From the NCBI GenBank assembly GCA_003665825.1, contig QPFY01000031.1, positions 1 to 55,317 on the forward strand: a DNA stretch of 55,317 bases, given 5' to 3'. A program made the position numbers and the translations under genes. Below, piece by piece: positions 1 through 11,700 of the stretch (position 1 is the first letter of the stretch; each line of letters starts with the position of its first letter). Source of the DNA: Microbotryum silenes-acaulis (lineage: Eukaryota > Basidiomycota > Microbotryomycetes > Microbotryales > Microbotryaceae). The notes beneath the pieces were generated by a model. It was given only the letters and a program-made list of their open reading frames with translations, did not search any database and was not told the DNA's origin.

Positions 1-2457
1 ACAGAACAACATGGGGTGAGGTGAATCGTATCGATAGGTGAATTGCCATAGGATTCGAGAATGGGGCGATCGTGGGGTCGGCGCTCATGATGAGTAGGTC
101 AGGTCAGTTGATAACAATGAGTCTATGGCGATCGAGCACGAGTGCGGTGGAAGGTCGACGGTTGAGGCGGTCGAGGAAGCCACCGCTAGGGGCGAACGAG
201 TTGTTACTTCGCACGTCGTGGTGATGGGATGAGCACGGACGGGGCGGGCGCGAGATCGGGCGGAAGAGGTTTGTCAGTTCGGTCGGTTGATCGGTCGATC
301 GGACCGAGGTCGATGATGGGTGCGAAGCTTCGGACGGGCATCGATCAAATGGTCGCCGAGTCGAGCAACAGATGTTCCGACAAACTCCGAGCTTGCCGCG
401 TCGGTGAGACTCGTCGAAGAGACCCGATGTGACAGCGAGTGATTGCACTCGAGCGATCGATCGACGTTGACGACGACGCGAGTGAACGATGTGGGGATGG
501 GCGAGGTGATCCTCACAGGCCGACAGTGCGGCAATGTGGGTCGAGTGATGTGTACATCGATGCGAGGCCTCAGGAAGGGGGGACAATCACGTTGATGTTA
601 CTGATGAGGACGTGGCATTGTGATCGCAGAGTATGGTCGTACAAGTCACAGAGCGGTTCGGTGCGAAGCTCGGATGCCAGCGAGTCGCCAATGCGCGATC
701 TGAAGAGTGATGAGCAGCAAAGACGATCATGAGCTGAGCGAATGGCGAGAGCTGAGGACTATCTGAATGAAGGGCTCACCACACCATCGGTCGAGTAGCG
801 AGAGGGCGAACGGGGCGATCGAGGCGATTGGGTGACCGAGCACGTGTCCGACGAGGACGCTCGAGCGATGCATCGACGTAGTTAGTACGCTGCTGAAAGT
901 GACCACGTCCTTTCAGATCAACCTGTTCAACGTATCTTGCTGAAGATGACGATGTTGGAGTCGTTGATAGTCGTGTCGTGCGACGTCGTACCGTGCCCGC
1001 GTGAGCCCGCACAAAGGCACACGTCGAGCGTCCGTCGAGAGTGATCGAGCTGCATCTTGCCGATTGGGTGATGTGGGGAGAGCATTGTAGTGTAGTGGGA
1101 TCAGAGCCGAGTCGAGTCGAGGTCAAGTGGTGCGAGTGGTGCGAGTGAGTGGGGAGAGGAAAGGAGCGTTGGCGCGCGCGAATCTGAAGTCGAGCGGTTG
1201 GCTGACTGACCTCGGCTGAACTCGGCTGAACTCAGGCGGGACTCGGCGACGGAAAGCTTATTAGGCGCGCTCGGCCGAGAGATCCGACGGTCTCCGATTT
1301 GCTCGAGTCTAGTCGACCTGTTGCACTTCAAGACTCGAAGATCGAACAGGGATCCGAGGGAACTTCAAGGCTAGAGAGAGCGAGTACCTCCGAACTCGGT
1401 GCGAGGGCCCGGACGAGTCGGCCGGCGGCGTCCGCGGCAAAAAGGTCGACCGGTCCAGGTCACTGAGCACACTCGTACACTCATCAATCTTTTACTCAAA
1501 GGCTATTTCCAAAATGTGTACGAGGTGCGTCGGAATCTTTGAGGGCAAACACATCTAATCCGGGAGCAGATCGTTGGTCCGATTACTCGGAGTCGAGATG
1601 AGTCATCGATGGGAGACGAGAACCGCGGGCGTGTCCTGGAAGCGCATCTCAGTCTCTCGCAGACCGCAATGCTGTGAAATGCATGAAGAGATGAGTTGAG
1701 CTCTCAAGTGGTAGCTGGCGGCGTGGATACAGTTTGAGAGCTGGCTTTCTCCAACAGATCGTCGGTGAAAGCTCGCTGCGGTCGGCACTTCGTTTGCGGA
1801 CAAGTTCGGTCGCTTTCGACGATGATCGCAATCCTCTGTTAGGTCGATCTGACAACTTTTTCTCGGTACATAACCATTCGTTTGAAATAGTAAAGGGATA
1901 TGGTGATGGCGCGGAGAAGATCGTCGCGGAGAAGATCGTCCAGTTAGCACTGTCGGCAAAAGGCTCGATGGTCGCCGAGCCGAGAGACAAGGAAGGAGTA
2001 ATCGACTCATTCTCGCAGCCCCATCCGGCAGATAGATGTTTCCCACTCTCAGAACACTCAAAAATCCGAATATAGTCGTCCATACGCGTGCAGTGCTAGA
2101 TTACGGTCCTGTTGAGGCAGTATTTCATCAGGACCGGTCTTCGAGATCACAAAGCCAAAGTGATCCCGCAGCACCCATGATCTAGGTCGATGTAGTCCTT
2201 TCCAACAGGTCATTGCTGCAAGCCATATACCTCTCATCGAAGCATGTTGCAAGCTACCTGAATACTTTTGAGAGATCTATCACATGGTGGTCACTGTGTT
2301 GGAGTCAATTTCGAGTGCTGATTTGGAGTTGAAAAGTCGCGCAAGGAGGTCGGCTCTCGATCGCGCAAACTCGGCTCCTTTACTTTTCGCTGGTCGATCG
2401 GATAGTGATCTTCGACACTCGAAGGAGGACTTTCTTAATGAAATTTTTCAATCTTGA
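1..2457. repeat. R repeat, partial copy 0
   Basis: This is the 3' half of the roughly 5-kb degenerate repeat R. Its first bases match 11,331 onward and 46,251 onward almost base for base. Landmarks run in the same order as in the other copies: the GACCTGTTGCACTTCAAG block near 1,317, the AATGCTGTGAAATGCAT block near 1,668, and the GAAGAATCCA block at 2,460 that I use as the unit boundary. Reading frames here are serine-, arginine- and histidine-rich, overlap on both strands and match no family I recognise, so I call no gene. The copy is cut by the window edge. Confidence 0.8.
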
Positions 2458-5400
2458 GGGAAGAATCCATGGGCTGCTTTGCGGTGTCAAAGCATACTTT
2501 CAGTCATGATCGTCGGTGAGGGATGCGGGTCGCAGAAGTTCGACTTTGCGTGAAAGCCGAGGACGCCCCTCGCTGTCGAATCACGACATACCTCTGCAAG
2601 CAGCTGTTCTGCAGAATTATGTACTTGCTACAGCCGGAAAGAGGCTATTGTAAAAGGCTAGGGATGCGATTGCAAGGTTGAAGCCACTCTAAACGGACCG
2701 CGGCATGTCACTGCAGCTCGGTCGGCATGGGCGACGCATACGCATGAGCGACGAATACGATCGATTCAGTGAGTCACTTTGACATTCTCCGATACAATTT
2801 TGCTTGCGTTCAGCAGTTGGTAGTCCAGAGTTCATGTCGGATTTGATACAAGAACATCCCATTCAGGTCGTTTGCGGCAGAACCATGTCCGAGGCCGCAG
2901 GAAAACCCGGCAAGAATGGGTCAAGAAGATCCAAAGGTTCTCAGACACGCACATATGAGCTTAAAGACCACCTGGTATTGCATCAAAGAGCACATCCTCA
3001 ATTATTCGTACCCCAGAAATGCAGGGAAAAGAAGTGAAAGGGGCAAACGTCGCTCGAGCAGTTGACCAAAGAGTCAAGGTGGTCCTTCGTTCTCAATGTC
3101 AAGGCGAGCGGGTCGGGCGCTAGGTCGCCCAGAAGAGTTCGCATGGTTGACGAAGCCTCCTCACACAAGTGATCGGCGATTGTCGAGTCTTGGGTGGCGG
3201 AAGCAGTAGCGGCATAGACGAGAGCTTGCATGCTCCTCGACAAGGGATCTGTCCCACCGAGTTGAGTTTTGAGGTCGGGGGCGATTGAGAGGAGATCGAA
3301 GTCGAGCAAAGCAGGTCTCGCCGAAAAAGTCTGGATCCTCAATTTGAAAGAGTCGACGATCATTCATCCATGAGAGCGAGAAACGGTTTCGAGCGAGTTG
3401 GAGTCTGAAGAGTCGAGCTAGGCGCAGGCTGGAATTTGAGACCTGGTGGAGCGAAAGAAAGTCAAACATAAGCAAGAGGGCACAGAGTTGCAACACGCGG
3501 TGTGGAGGAACGGAAAACCTTCAGTTTAAAGGCACTCACTGACCTTAAAGACGTTTGCTCGTGAATTAAATGCCAAACAAGTTCGTTGACAGCAAGCGGG
3601 GTGAGTGCAAGAAGCGAAGCGAGTAGAGACGGAGCACTATGCGACACTGATCGCAGTCCTTGACCACATGTCCAGGGTTGCTGACGCGTGTACGAACGTG
3701 CATGTCGCAGAGGTGGGATGGTGATCGCACGTATCCAGCTAGTCGAGCGAATCGCCGAGGTCGATTGAGTGCAAAGGATCGTCACCGTCCGACCCCGGAT
3801 TCGAGGGCCGAGTGGTCCGAAGAAGCCCAAGTCCAGGCTGCATGAATCATCGTGCGCAGCGTAGTACGGTGTTCGAGGAAGAGGTGATGGAGCGAGTGGT
3901 TGTTGTGTCGCGAGCCTCGAGAGCTTTGCCGGACACTCGATTGGTCGGTGCGATCGACGAGGTAGGAAGTCAGCGTGCAAGTCCGGTCAACTTGAACGGC
4001 AAGGAGACGAGCGGGAAGGTGGGTTGTTGAGGTGCCATGGGATGAAACGTAGACGGTCTGGGATGCCTTGACAAGCTGGATGACGAGGCGGGTGATTGAG
4101 CAATTCGCTCGCAGCGGGTCCAAAGCTGCTGGGCGAGCAAGCGTTCCTGGCGATCTCCAGTGGCAAGAAGGCCGACACTAGTCGGCGTGCTGGGACCTTG
4201 TCGCAAGAGAAACCGAGAGATCGTAATGCACGAACTCGGATCTGAACTGTGCGAGTGTGTGACTGAATCGATGCAAAGCTCCATTCGAGGGGCGCTCCCA
4301 TTCCGGGTCGCCCGTGACCGTCAATCTGCAGTGCGCGGTGACACGGCAAATCTCGATCTCATCAGCAAGGAGTGCAAGTCGTAAGCGAGAGCTTAGATCG
4401 AAACAGCTCACTGTGGGCGGTCTGAGCGAGTCGTCGGACGTTGAGCAGTTCCGGTCACGATGGCTCAAGGGAGCACTTGACATAGCCCGGACGTATATGT
4501 AGATACCTTCGAGTTCGTCGTCGAGTCGTTCCGATTGGTGATGGTGAGGGTGTTGCAGTTGCAGTTGCTGAATGGGTTCCGCTTGCCTTAGCCGGTTCCA
4601 GGTGACACATCAAGTGCCGGGTCGAGTAAGGTCGAGCCGCATGTACCGAGCAAGTGACGTCTCACCATGACAGCAAAGCGTTGCGTCGTCGTGTCTTCGT
4701 GCAGTGAAAGAAAGACGAGTCGAGTCGAGTGGTGCGAGAGATCGGCTAATATCGAGTCGTGGGTGGCGGAGGCAGCAGCGGCAAAGATAAGAGCTTGCAC
4801 GCTCCTCGACGAGCGATCTATCGCACCGAGTTAAGTCTTGAGGTCAGGGTCGATCGAGAGGAGATCGAAGTCGAGCAAAGCAAGTTTCGCCGAAAAGGTC
4901 TCGATTCTCAATCCGTAAGAGTCGACGCTCATTCATCCATGAGAGCTAGAAACGGTTTCGAGCGAGTCGGAGTTTAAAGAGTCGAGTTAAGCGCAGGACG
5001 GAATCTGAGACCTGATGGAGCGAAAAAAAGTCGAAGATAAGCAAGAGGGCACAGACGCGGTGTGAAGAGAGGTAAGGACTTCAGGTTGAAGGGCCGCACT
5101 GACCTTTCGGATGTTTGCTCGCTTTGTGACTGCCAAACGAGTTCGTCGACACCCAGCGAGGTGAGTGCAAGAAGCGAAACGAGAGGAGATGGAGCGCCAT
5201 GCGACGCCGATTGCAGTCCATGACCGCATGACCAGGGTTGCTGAAGCGGGTACGAATGTGCAACTTGCAGAGGTCGGATGGTGGTCGCCCGTATCAAGCT
5301 GGTCAAGTGAATCGCCGAGATCGATTGTGAGTGCGCAAGATCGTCACGGTCCAACGCCGAATGGTGCGGAAAAGCCCGAGGCGTGACTGGATGGTTCAAC

Positions 5401-7330
5401 GTGCGCAACGTAGGATGGAGTTTGAGTAAGATGGGAAGCGATGAGGAGGTGTTATGTGGTAAATGTCGAGAATTTTGCCGGAAAGTCGAGTCGATTAGAT
5501 GATGTGATCGAAGAGCTTGAGAGCTGTCCCATCAAGTTGAATGGCGAGGACAGCGAGCGGGAAGGTGGGATGTTGAGAACGACGAGTTGAGATGTAGTGG
5601 CTTCATGACTCGACGAGCTGGATGACAAGCGCGGGAGGTTGAGCGATTCGCGGCGCGGTCGAGACGAGGTGCAAGTGCTTGAGCCGATGAAGGTGTCCGG
5701 TCTCGACATCGACGAGATCAGTCGAGTCGTGAGATGTTGCCACAACCCCCAAGCTTGCCGCGTCGATGAGACCCGTCGGTTCGGTCAAGAAAGGGATGTG
5801 ACAGCGAGTGATTGCACTCGGGCGATCGGTCAATGTTGACGACGGTGAACGATGTGGGGGGTGGCGGAGGTGATCCTCACAGGTCGACAGTAGTGTTTGG
5901 GGTGCGGCAACAAGGATCGAGTGACGTGTGCATCGATGCGAGACCTCCGGAAAGCTGAGCATCTCTTCGATGGTGCTAATGAGGAATGCGCAGTGTATGA
6001 TCGTACAAGTCACAGAGCGGTTTGGTGCGAAGCTCGGTTGCCGGCGAATCAGCCAATGTCGAGCGCGCGATCTGAACTGCGGTGATGATCAGCAAAGACG
6101 AACATGAGGTGAGCGAATGAAGTGAGAGCTGGGCACTATCTGAATGAAGAGCTCACCACAATCATTGGTCGAGTAGCGAGTCGGCGATCGGGGTGATCGA
6201 GGCGATGCGCTGACCGAGCACGTGTCCGACCGAGAACGCTCGAGCGGTGCATCGACGCAAGCTAGCACGTTGCTGAAAGTGATCACGCCTTCTCAGGTTG
6301 CGGTCTTAGTTGTATCGTGTTGAAGATGGCAGTGTTGTTGACCACGTTGTGCGACGTCGCACCGTGCCCGAATCAGTCGGCTTGAAGTGACACGTCGAGC
6401 TGTAGGTGAGAGAGATCGAGTTGCATTTTGCAGATGATATAGCGCATGCGAGCAATGTGAAAGCATGTGACGTCGAGTTGTGGCGTGGTGCGGTCAGTGC
6501 CGAGTCCGAGTCGAGGCCAGTGGTGCGAGTGGTGCGAGTGAGTGGGGAGAGGGAAAGGGGCGTTGGCGCGCGCGAACGTCAAGTCGAGCCTATCAGCTCA
6601 CCGCGCGAGATTCCGAAGCTCGGCGCACTCGGCCGTGAGATCGGTCTCCGATTTGCTCGAGTCCATTCAACCTGTTGCACTTCAAGATTCGAAGATCAAA
6701 CAAGGATGCGAGAGAGCTTCAGGACTAGAGAGAGCAAGTGTTTTTCGAGGTTAGTGCGTATCAGCGCTTGTCGACACGGGCCGTGTGAGCAATCGGCAGC
6801 GTCCGCGGCGACAAAGTCAATTCGTCCAGGTCACTGTATTCGGCTGTATATTGACATTCCATACTAAAATGCTGTTCTTGGAATTAGACGAGCTGTGTCG
6901 GAAAGATTTGAAGTGAAGACTCGTATTCGGAGCAGGTATTTGATCCGATTACGGCAAGATCATCGCGCGATGGTAGACGACCGGAGACCACTGGGGCCAC
7001 GCCGGCGTTCCCGTAAGCAGGTCTTTGTCTCTTGCAGATCGCAATCCTGTGAAATGCATCAAGAGGTGAGTTGAGTTCTCAGTGATATCTGGCGGTGTGA
7101 ACACAGCGTGAGCGTAGGTTTCGTACAAGAGATCGTCGGTGAAAATCTGACGCGGTCGGCACTTCGTTTGCGGACATTGCAGTGCTCTGTGAGGTCGATC
7201 TGACGACTCTTGGTCGGTTAAAAGGTCTTCCTTTGAAATAGTAAAGGATAGGGTGATGGTGCCCAGAGAAACTTGGCCGCGTTAGCACTGTCGGCGACAA
7301 CACTCGATCGTCCGACGTTCATGGCTTTCT
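2458..7330. repeat. R repeat, copy 1 (with internal duplication)
   Basis: Copy 1 of R starts at the GAAGAATCCA landmark and carries the GCGTTCAGCAGTTGGTAG landmark at 2,809. It contains an internal duplication: the block beginning with GGGTGGCGGAGGCAGCAGCGG-type sequence occurs near 3,190 and again near 4,760, about 1.57 kb apart. The copy breaks off near 7,330, about 500 bp short of the next boundary, where a non-R insert begins. No recognisable gene is present except a frameshifted version of the conserved 53-codon frame (2,955-3,123). Confidence 0.75.
2955..3123 (+). pseudogene. Conserved R-repeat small ORF, copy 1 (frameshifted)
   Basis: This is the counterpart of the 53-codon frames at 9,210 and 14,300. 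The ATG and the terminal CGC-TAG are kept, but the distance is 169 bp instead of 162, so the frame is broken in the middle. The second half still reads NVARAVDQRVKVVLRSQ in the ancestral frame. The function is unknown, and it may simply be a relic of whatever gave rise to the repeat. Confidence 0.35.
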
Positions 7331-7510
7331 AGTACTATACATAGCCTTTGACTTGCAAAATCACCACTCGAGGCTGATCTCTAGAAATTCTTTGATGTAA
7401 TGATGTATAAACAAGATTTAATTCATACAGCCACTTGTCTCTCGTCACAGACCATGTCGGAGCGAGCGAAGCGGCGTGGGTCGGATGACAGTGTGCGAAC
7501 ATCTCCCAGC

Positions 7511-7718
7511 CATGTCCGTACCGCAGACCGCCATGTCCGCAACCGCGACCGACAAGTGGACGGACATGGGTTGCGGTACGGACATGAAAATTCCAATCAT
7601 TATAAGATGCTATCATGTTCTCCTTGCAGATAGTGAGTCTACTCATACAATTGTTCGACAGCATCAGTATTATCTGATCCAGCTGTATCTAAAATCAAGC
7701 GGACGGACATGTCCGTAC
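7511..7718. repeat. Inverted-repeat cluster, MITE-like
   Basis: CATGTCCGTACCGCA at 7,511-7,525 is repeated as its exact reverse complement at 7,572-7,586. The shared core GTACGGACATG also faces CATGTCCGTAC at 7,708-7,718, enclosing about 144 bp with no coding capacity. A perfect 14-bp palindrome, ACGGACATGTCCGT, sits at 7,703-7,716. The arrangement looks like a short non-autonomous DNA transposon, or two nested ones. I could not recognise a clear target-site duplication, so the exact ends are uncertain. Confidence 0.45.
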
Positions 7719-7747
7719 ATTTGTTCTGGCCCGAGGACCAGAAGCAG

Positions 7748-8711
7748 TGGACCGCGCGCGCGCCCCAAAGTCGTCAAGGCCACAATGATTAGTGTAATTG
7801 AGTATACTCAAAGCACAATGCATAATCGCACAAATTAGGCATGTACAAACCAGTTGGGATCGTGACAGAGTTACAGTACACTTATTTACGTCTACAAGTC
7901 CTCAAGTCTGCCGTGCCTCAGCTCCAGCGATACACCAAAGCCCGAAATGGGAGATCGCGAGCGCCGGTGGCCGAAGGCTACGAGTGCGGCTGCCCCCCAC
8001 CACCCCACTCTCAAATGCCACAGGATGCTCACGCGAGCTTCTTTGCAAGCGTCTCTCGGGAGTCTGTGCCATGTGGTATTTGGAAATTGCCCATATATAT
8101 AGTGGATTTCAGCAGTGCACGAGCAATTGACCGTGCACCTCGATTTGGCGGTTTTTGACTTGTGCCGCCCCTCAGAGTCGAAAAAGTGGATTTCAGCAGT
8201 GCACGAGCAATTGACCGTGCACCTCGATTTGGCGGTTTTTGACTTGTGCCGCCCTTCAGCGTCGAAAAAGTGGATTTCAGCAGTGCACGAGCAATTGACC
8301 GTGCACCTCGATTTGGCGGTTTTTGACTTGTGCCGCCCCTCAGAGTCGAAAAAGTGGATTTCAGCAGTGCACGAGCAATTGACCGTGCACCTCGATTTGG
8401 CGGTTTTTGACTTGTGCCGCCCTCAGAGTCGAAAAAGTGGATTCAGCAGTGCACGAGCAATTGACCGTGCACCTCGATTTGGCGGTTTTTGACCCGTGCC
8501 GCCCTTCAGAGTCGAAAAAGTGGATTTCAGCAGTGCACGAGCAATTGACCGTGCACCTCGATTTGTCGATTTTGCCAAATAACTGGATTTCAGCAGTGCA
8601 CGAGCAATTCCCCGTGCACTGCGACTTTTCAATTTCACTGGGATTTGTGGTTCTAATCCAAAACGTAAACCGGAATTGGGCTGTACCCCACCTATGGTAC
8701 CTATATACTTA
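7748..8711. mobile_element. S insert, copy 1 (satellite-bearing insert in R)
   Basis: This non-R insert starts with a block, roughly GCGCGCGC then AAGTCGTC then AGGCCACAA, that recurs at about 22,720, 47,468 and 54,312. It continues through a TTGAGTATACT-type stretch and a CTACAAGTCCTCAAGTCTGCC stretch, also found near 22,845 and 47,593. It then holds a minisatellite (8,101-8,640) and ends at ACCTATATACT, after which R resumes near 8,712. A similar right end, ending TATATACT, occurs at 23,712. It has no recognisable protein. It behaves like a repeated mobile or recombination module, but its class is unknown. Confidence 0.5.
8101..8640. repeat. 84-bp hairpin minisatellite, array 1 (7 units)
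   Basis: Seven tandem units start at 8,101, 8,185, 8,269, 8,353, 8,436, 8,519 and 8,581. Most are 83-84 bp; the last ones are shorter because the GACTTGTGCCGCCC segment is replaced by TTTGCCAAATAA. Every unit contains the inverted repeat GTGCACG - 10 nt - CGTGCAC. An open frame crosses the 84-bp units because 84 is divisible by three, but 83-bp and 62-bp units break it, so I treat the array as non-coding. Confidence 0.9.
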
Positions 8712-11700
8712 GCGTTGACGGAAGAATCCATGGGTGCTTTGCGGTGTCAAAGCTTATTTTTAGTCAGGATCGTCGGTGACGGATGCGGGCGGCAGAGGTT
8801 CGGCTTTACGCGAAAGCCGAAGAACCCTCCGGTCTCGAATCACGGCATGCCGCTGCAAGCAGCTGTTTTTCACACTTATTTACTGGCTATAGTCGTAAAA
8901 AGGCTATTGTAAAAGGCTAGGGATGCGATTGCAAGGTTGAAGGTCACTCTAAACGGACGGCGGCAGGTCAGCTCGGTCGGCAGCAGCGACGAGTACGCAT
9001 GAGCAACGAATACGATCAATCCAGTGGGTCACTGTGACGTACTCCGATATAGTTTTGATTGCGTTCAGCAGTTGGTAGTCCAGCGCTCATGTTAGATTTG
9101 ATTCAAGAACATTCCATTGAAGTCGTTTGCGCGAGAACCATGTCGGAGGCCGCAGGAAAACCCGGTAAGAATGGGTCAAGAAGATCCAAAGCTTCTCAGA
9201 CACGCACATATGGGCTCAAAGACCGAATGGTATTGCATCGAGGAACACATGCGATCGTACCTCAGAAATGTAGGGAAAGAACTGGAAGGAGTAAACGTCG
9301 CTCGAGCAATTGGGCAAAGAGTCAAGGTGGTCCTTCGTTCTCAATCTCGAGGCGAGCGGGCAGGGCGCTAGGTCACCCACAAGAGTTCGGATGGTTGGAG
9401 AAGCCACCTCGCACGGGACATCGGCAAATATTGAGTCTTGGGTGGCGGAGACAGCGTCGGCAAAGATGAGAGCCTGCATACTCGTCGACGAGCGACCTGT
9501 CGCACCGAGTTGAGTTCTGAGGTCGGGGCCGATGGAGAGGAGATCAAAGTCGAGCAGAGCAAGTCCCACCAAAAAGGTCTGGCACCTCAATTGGAAACAG
9601 TCGACGATTATATCCATGAGAGCTAGAAACGGTTTCGAGCGAGTCGGAATTCAAAGAGTCGAGTTGAGCGCAGGCGGAAATCTGAGACCTGGTGGAGCAA
9701 ATCAACCATCCAACATGAGCAATAATGCACACACTTGCAACACGCGGGGTGGAAGAAGGGAAGACCTTCAGGTTGAAGGCACGCACTAACCTTTCGGATG
9801 TTTGCTCGCTTTGTGACTGCCAAACGAGTTCGTTTGCACCCAGCGAGGGTGAGTGTAAGCTGCGAAGCGAGAGATGGAGCACCATGCGACGCCGATCGCA
9901 GTCCATGACTGCATGACCAGGGTTGCTGAAGCGTGTACGAACGTGCAACTTGCAGAGGTGGGATGGTGATCGCCCGTATCAAGCTGGTTGAGCCAATCTT
10001 TGAAATCGATTGAGAGTGCGAAGGATCGTCACGGTCCGATGCCGAAATCGAGCGCCGAGTGGTCCGGAGAAGCCCGAGTCGGGACTTTATGCTTCGACGT
10101 GCACAACGTAATAAGGAGTTCGAGTAAGATGTGAAGCAATGAGGAGGTGTTCCGTGGCACATCTCGGGAGCTTTGCCGTCTCGTCGATCGGGCGGAGCGA
10201 TCGACGAGGTTGAAAGTCAGCGTGCAAGTCCGGTCGAATTAAACGACAAGGAAGACGAGCGGGCATGTGGGATGTTGAGGTGCCATGAGGTGAAACGTAG
10301 CGCTCAGTGATGTGGACGAATGACTCGACGAGCCGTATCACGAGGCCGGCGATTGAGTGAGTCGCGGCGGCGTCGAGACGGGTGATAGTGCTTGAGGCAA
10401 TGCGGGTCTCCCATCTCGACATTGACGCACTCGTGCTTCAAACTGGTGCGAGAGGTACCGAGGGATGGTGATCTGCGGGCTCGAATGCTGGGCGTGCGAG
10501 CTTGTAAGCATCGCTGCGAAGTTCCGTTCGAAGGAGCGCTCCTAGTCCGGGTCGTTCGTGACCAACGGTCTACACTGTGCAGTGACGCGACAGATCTTGA
10601 TCGCATCAGCAAAGAGTGCAAGTCGCAAGCGAGGGCTCCGATCGGATGGCTCACTGTGCACTGTGGGCGGTCTGAGCCCGTCGTCGGTGGTCGAGCACGT
10701 GGTCCCGTCGCGACGGCTGTCAGAAAGGAAGGGCTGTCGATGTTCGAAGTATGGTTGAGTTAGAGCTCGAGTTGACCGAGCGAGTTGGAGTGGCGATTCG
10801 GGCAGGGTGGGCACATCGAGGCGGACCCATGTCAGTTGGTGCTTGATCGTCGCTTCGGTATAACCGAAGCAAGTTGCCTGAGAGATGGACGGGTCCAGCT
10901 GATCATCGGAGTGCCGAACGGTTCGAGCCGAGACGAAGCTGCTCGATGAAATGCTCGAGTGCCGAGCCAGCCAAAAAGAGCGCCGAAGAGTCAAGCTGAT
11001 CCCAAGAAAATGACAGAACTCGGGTCGAGCGAAGTCGTATTGGCGATCGTAATATTGAATCACAAGCTCGTGGCATGGGGTGGGGGCGATGTGTGACCAA
11101 GTCGGTGCGAAGCTGAGGATGGCGACGTGCGAGTCGGATCTAAATGTCGGGGCAATGCTGTGAAACACAGATGAGTGTTTGTAAAAGCATCAGTATTGTA
11201 GGGACTCGAGACGATGGAGACCCGGGTTGGAGAGGAGAGCATACCAGACTGGGGTCCTGATTGATCGAGCTGACCCGCCGGTGTGGAAGTGAAGATCACG
11301 GGATAGTGTCGAGCTCGGGTGCGGCGATACAGAACAACATGGGGTGAGGTGAATCGTATCGATAGGTGAATTGCCATAGGATTCGAGAATGGGGCGATCG
11401 TGGGGTCGGCGCTCATGATGAGTAGGTCAGGTCAGTTGATAACAATGAGTCTATGGCGATCGAGCACGAGTACGGTGGAAGGTCGACGGTTGAGGCGGTC
11501 GAGGAAGCCATCGCGAGGGGCGAACGAGTTGTTACTTCGCACGTCGTGGTGATGGGATGAGCACGGACGGGGCGGGCGCGAGATCGGGCGGAAGAGGTTT
11601 GTCAGTTCGGTCGGTTGATCGGTCGATCGGACCGAGGGTCGATGATGGGTGCGAAGCTTCGGACGGGCATCGATCAAATGGTCGCCGAGTCGAGCAACAG

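Noticed and set aside
8115..8492. Repeat protein with 28-residue units (AVHEQLTVHLDLAVFDLCRP type)
   Set aside because: The frame exists only because the minisatellite unit is 84 bp. Units of 83 and 62 bp break it in both arrays.
8101..8640. CRISPR array
   Set aside because: The units are contiguous near-identical 84-bp repeats without unique spacers or cas genes, and the region is eukaryotic.
10910..10930. tRNA B-box-like GGTTCGAGCC
   Set aside because: There is no matching acceptor stem, anticodon arm or A box around it. It is part of R.
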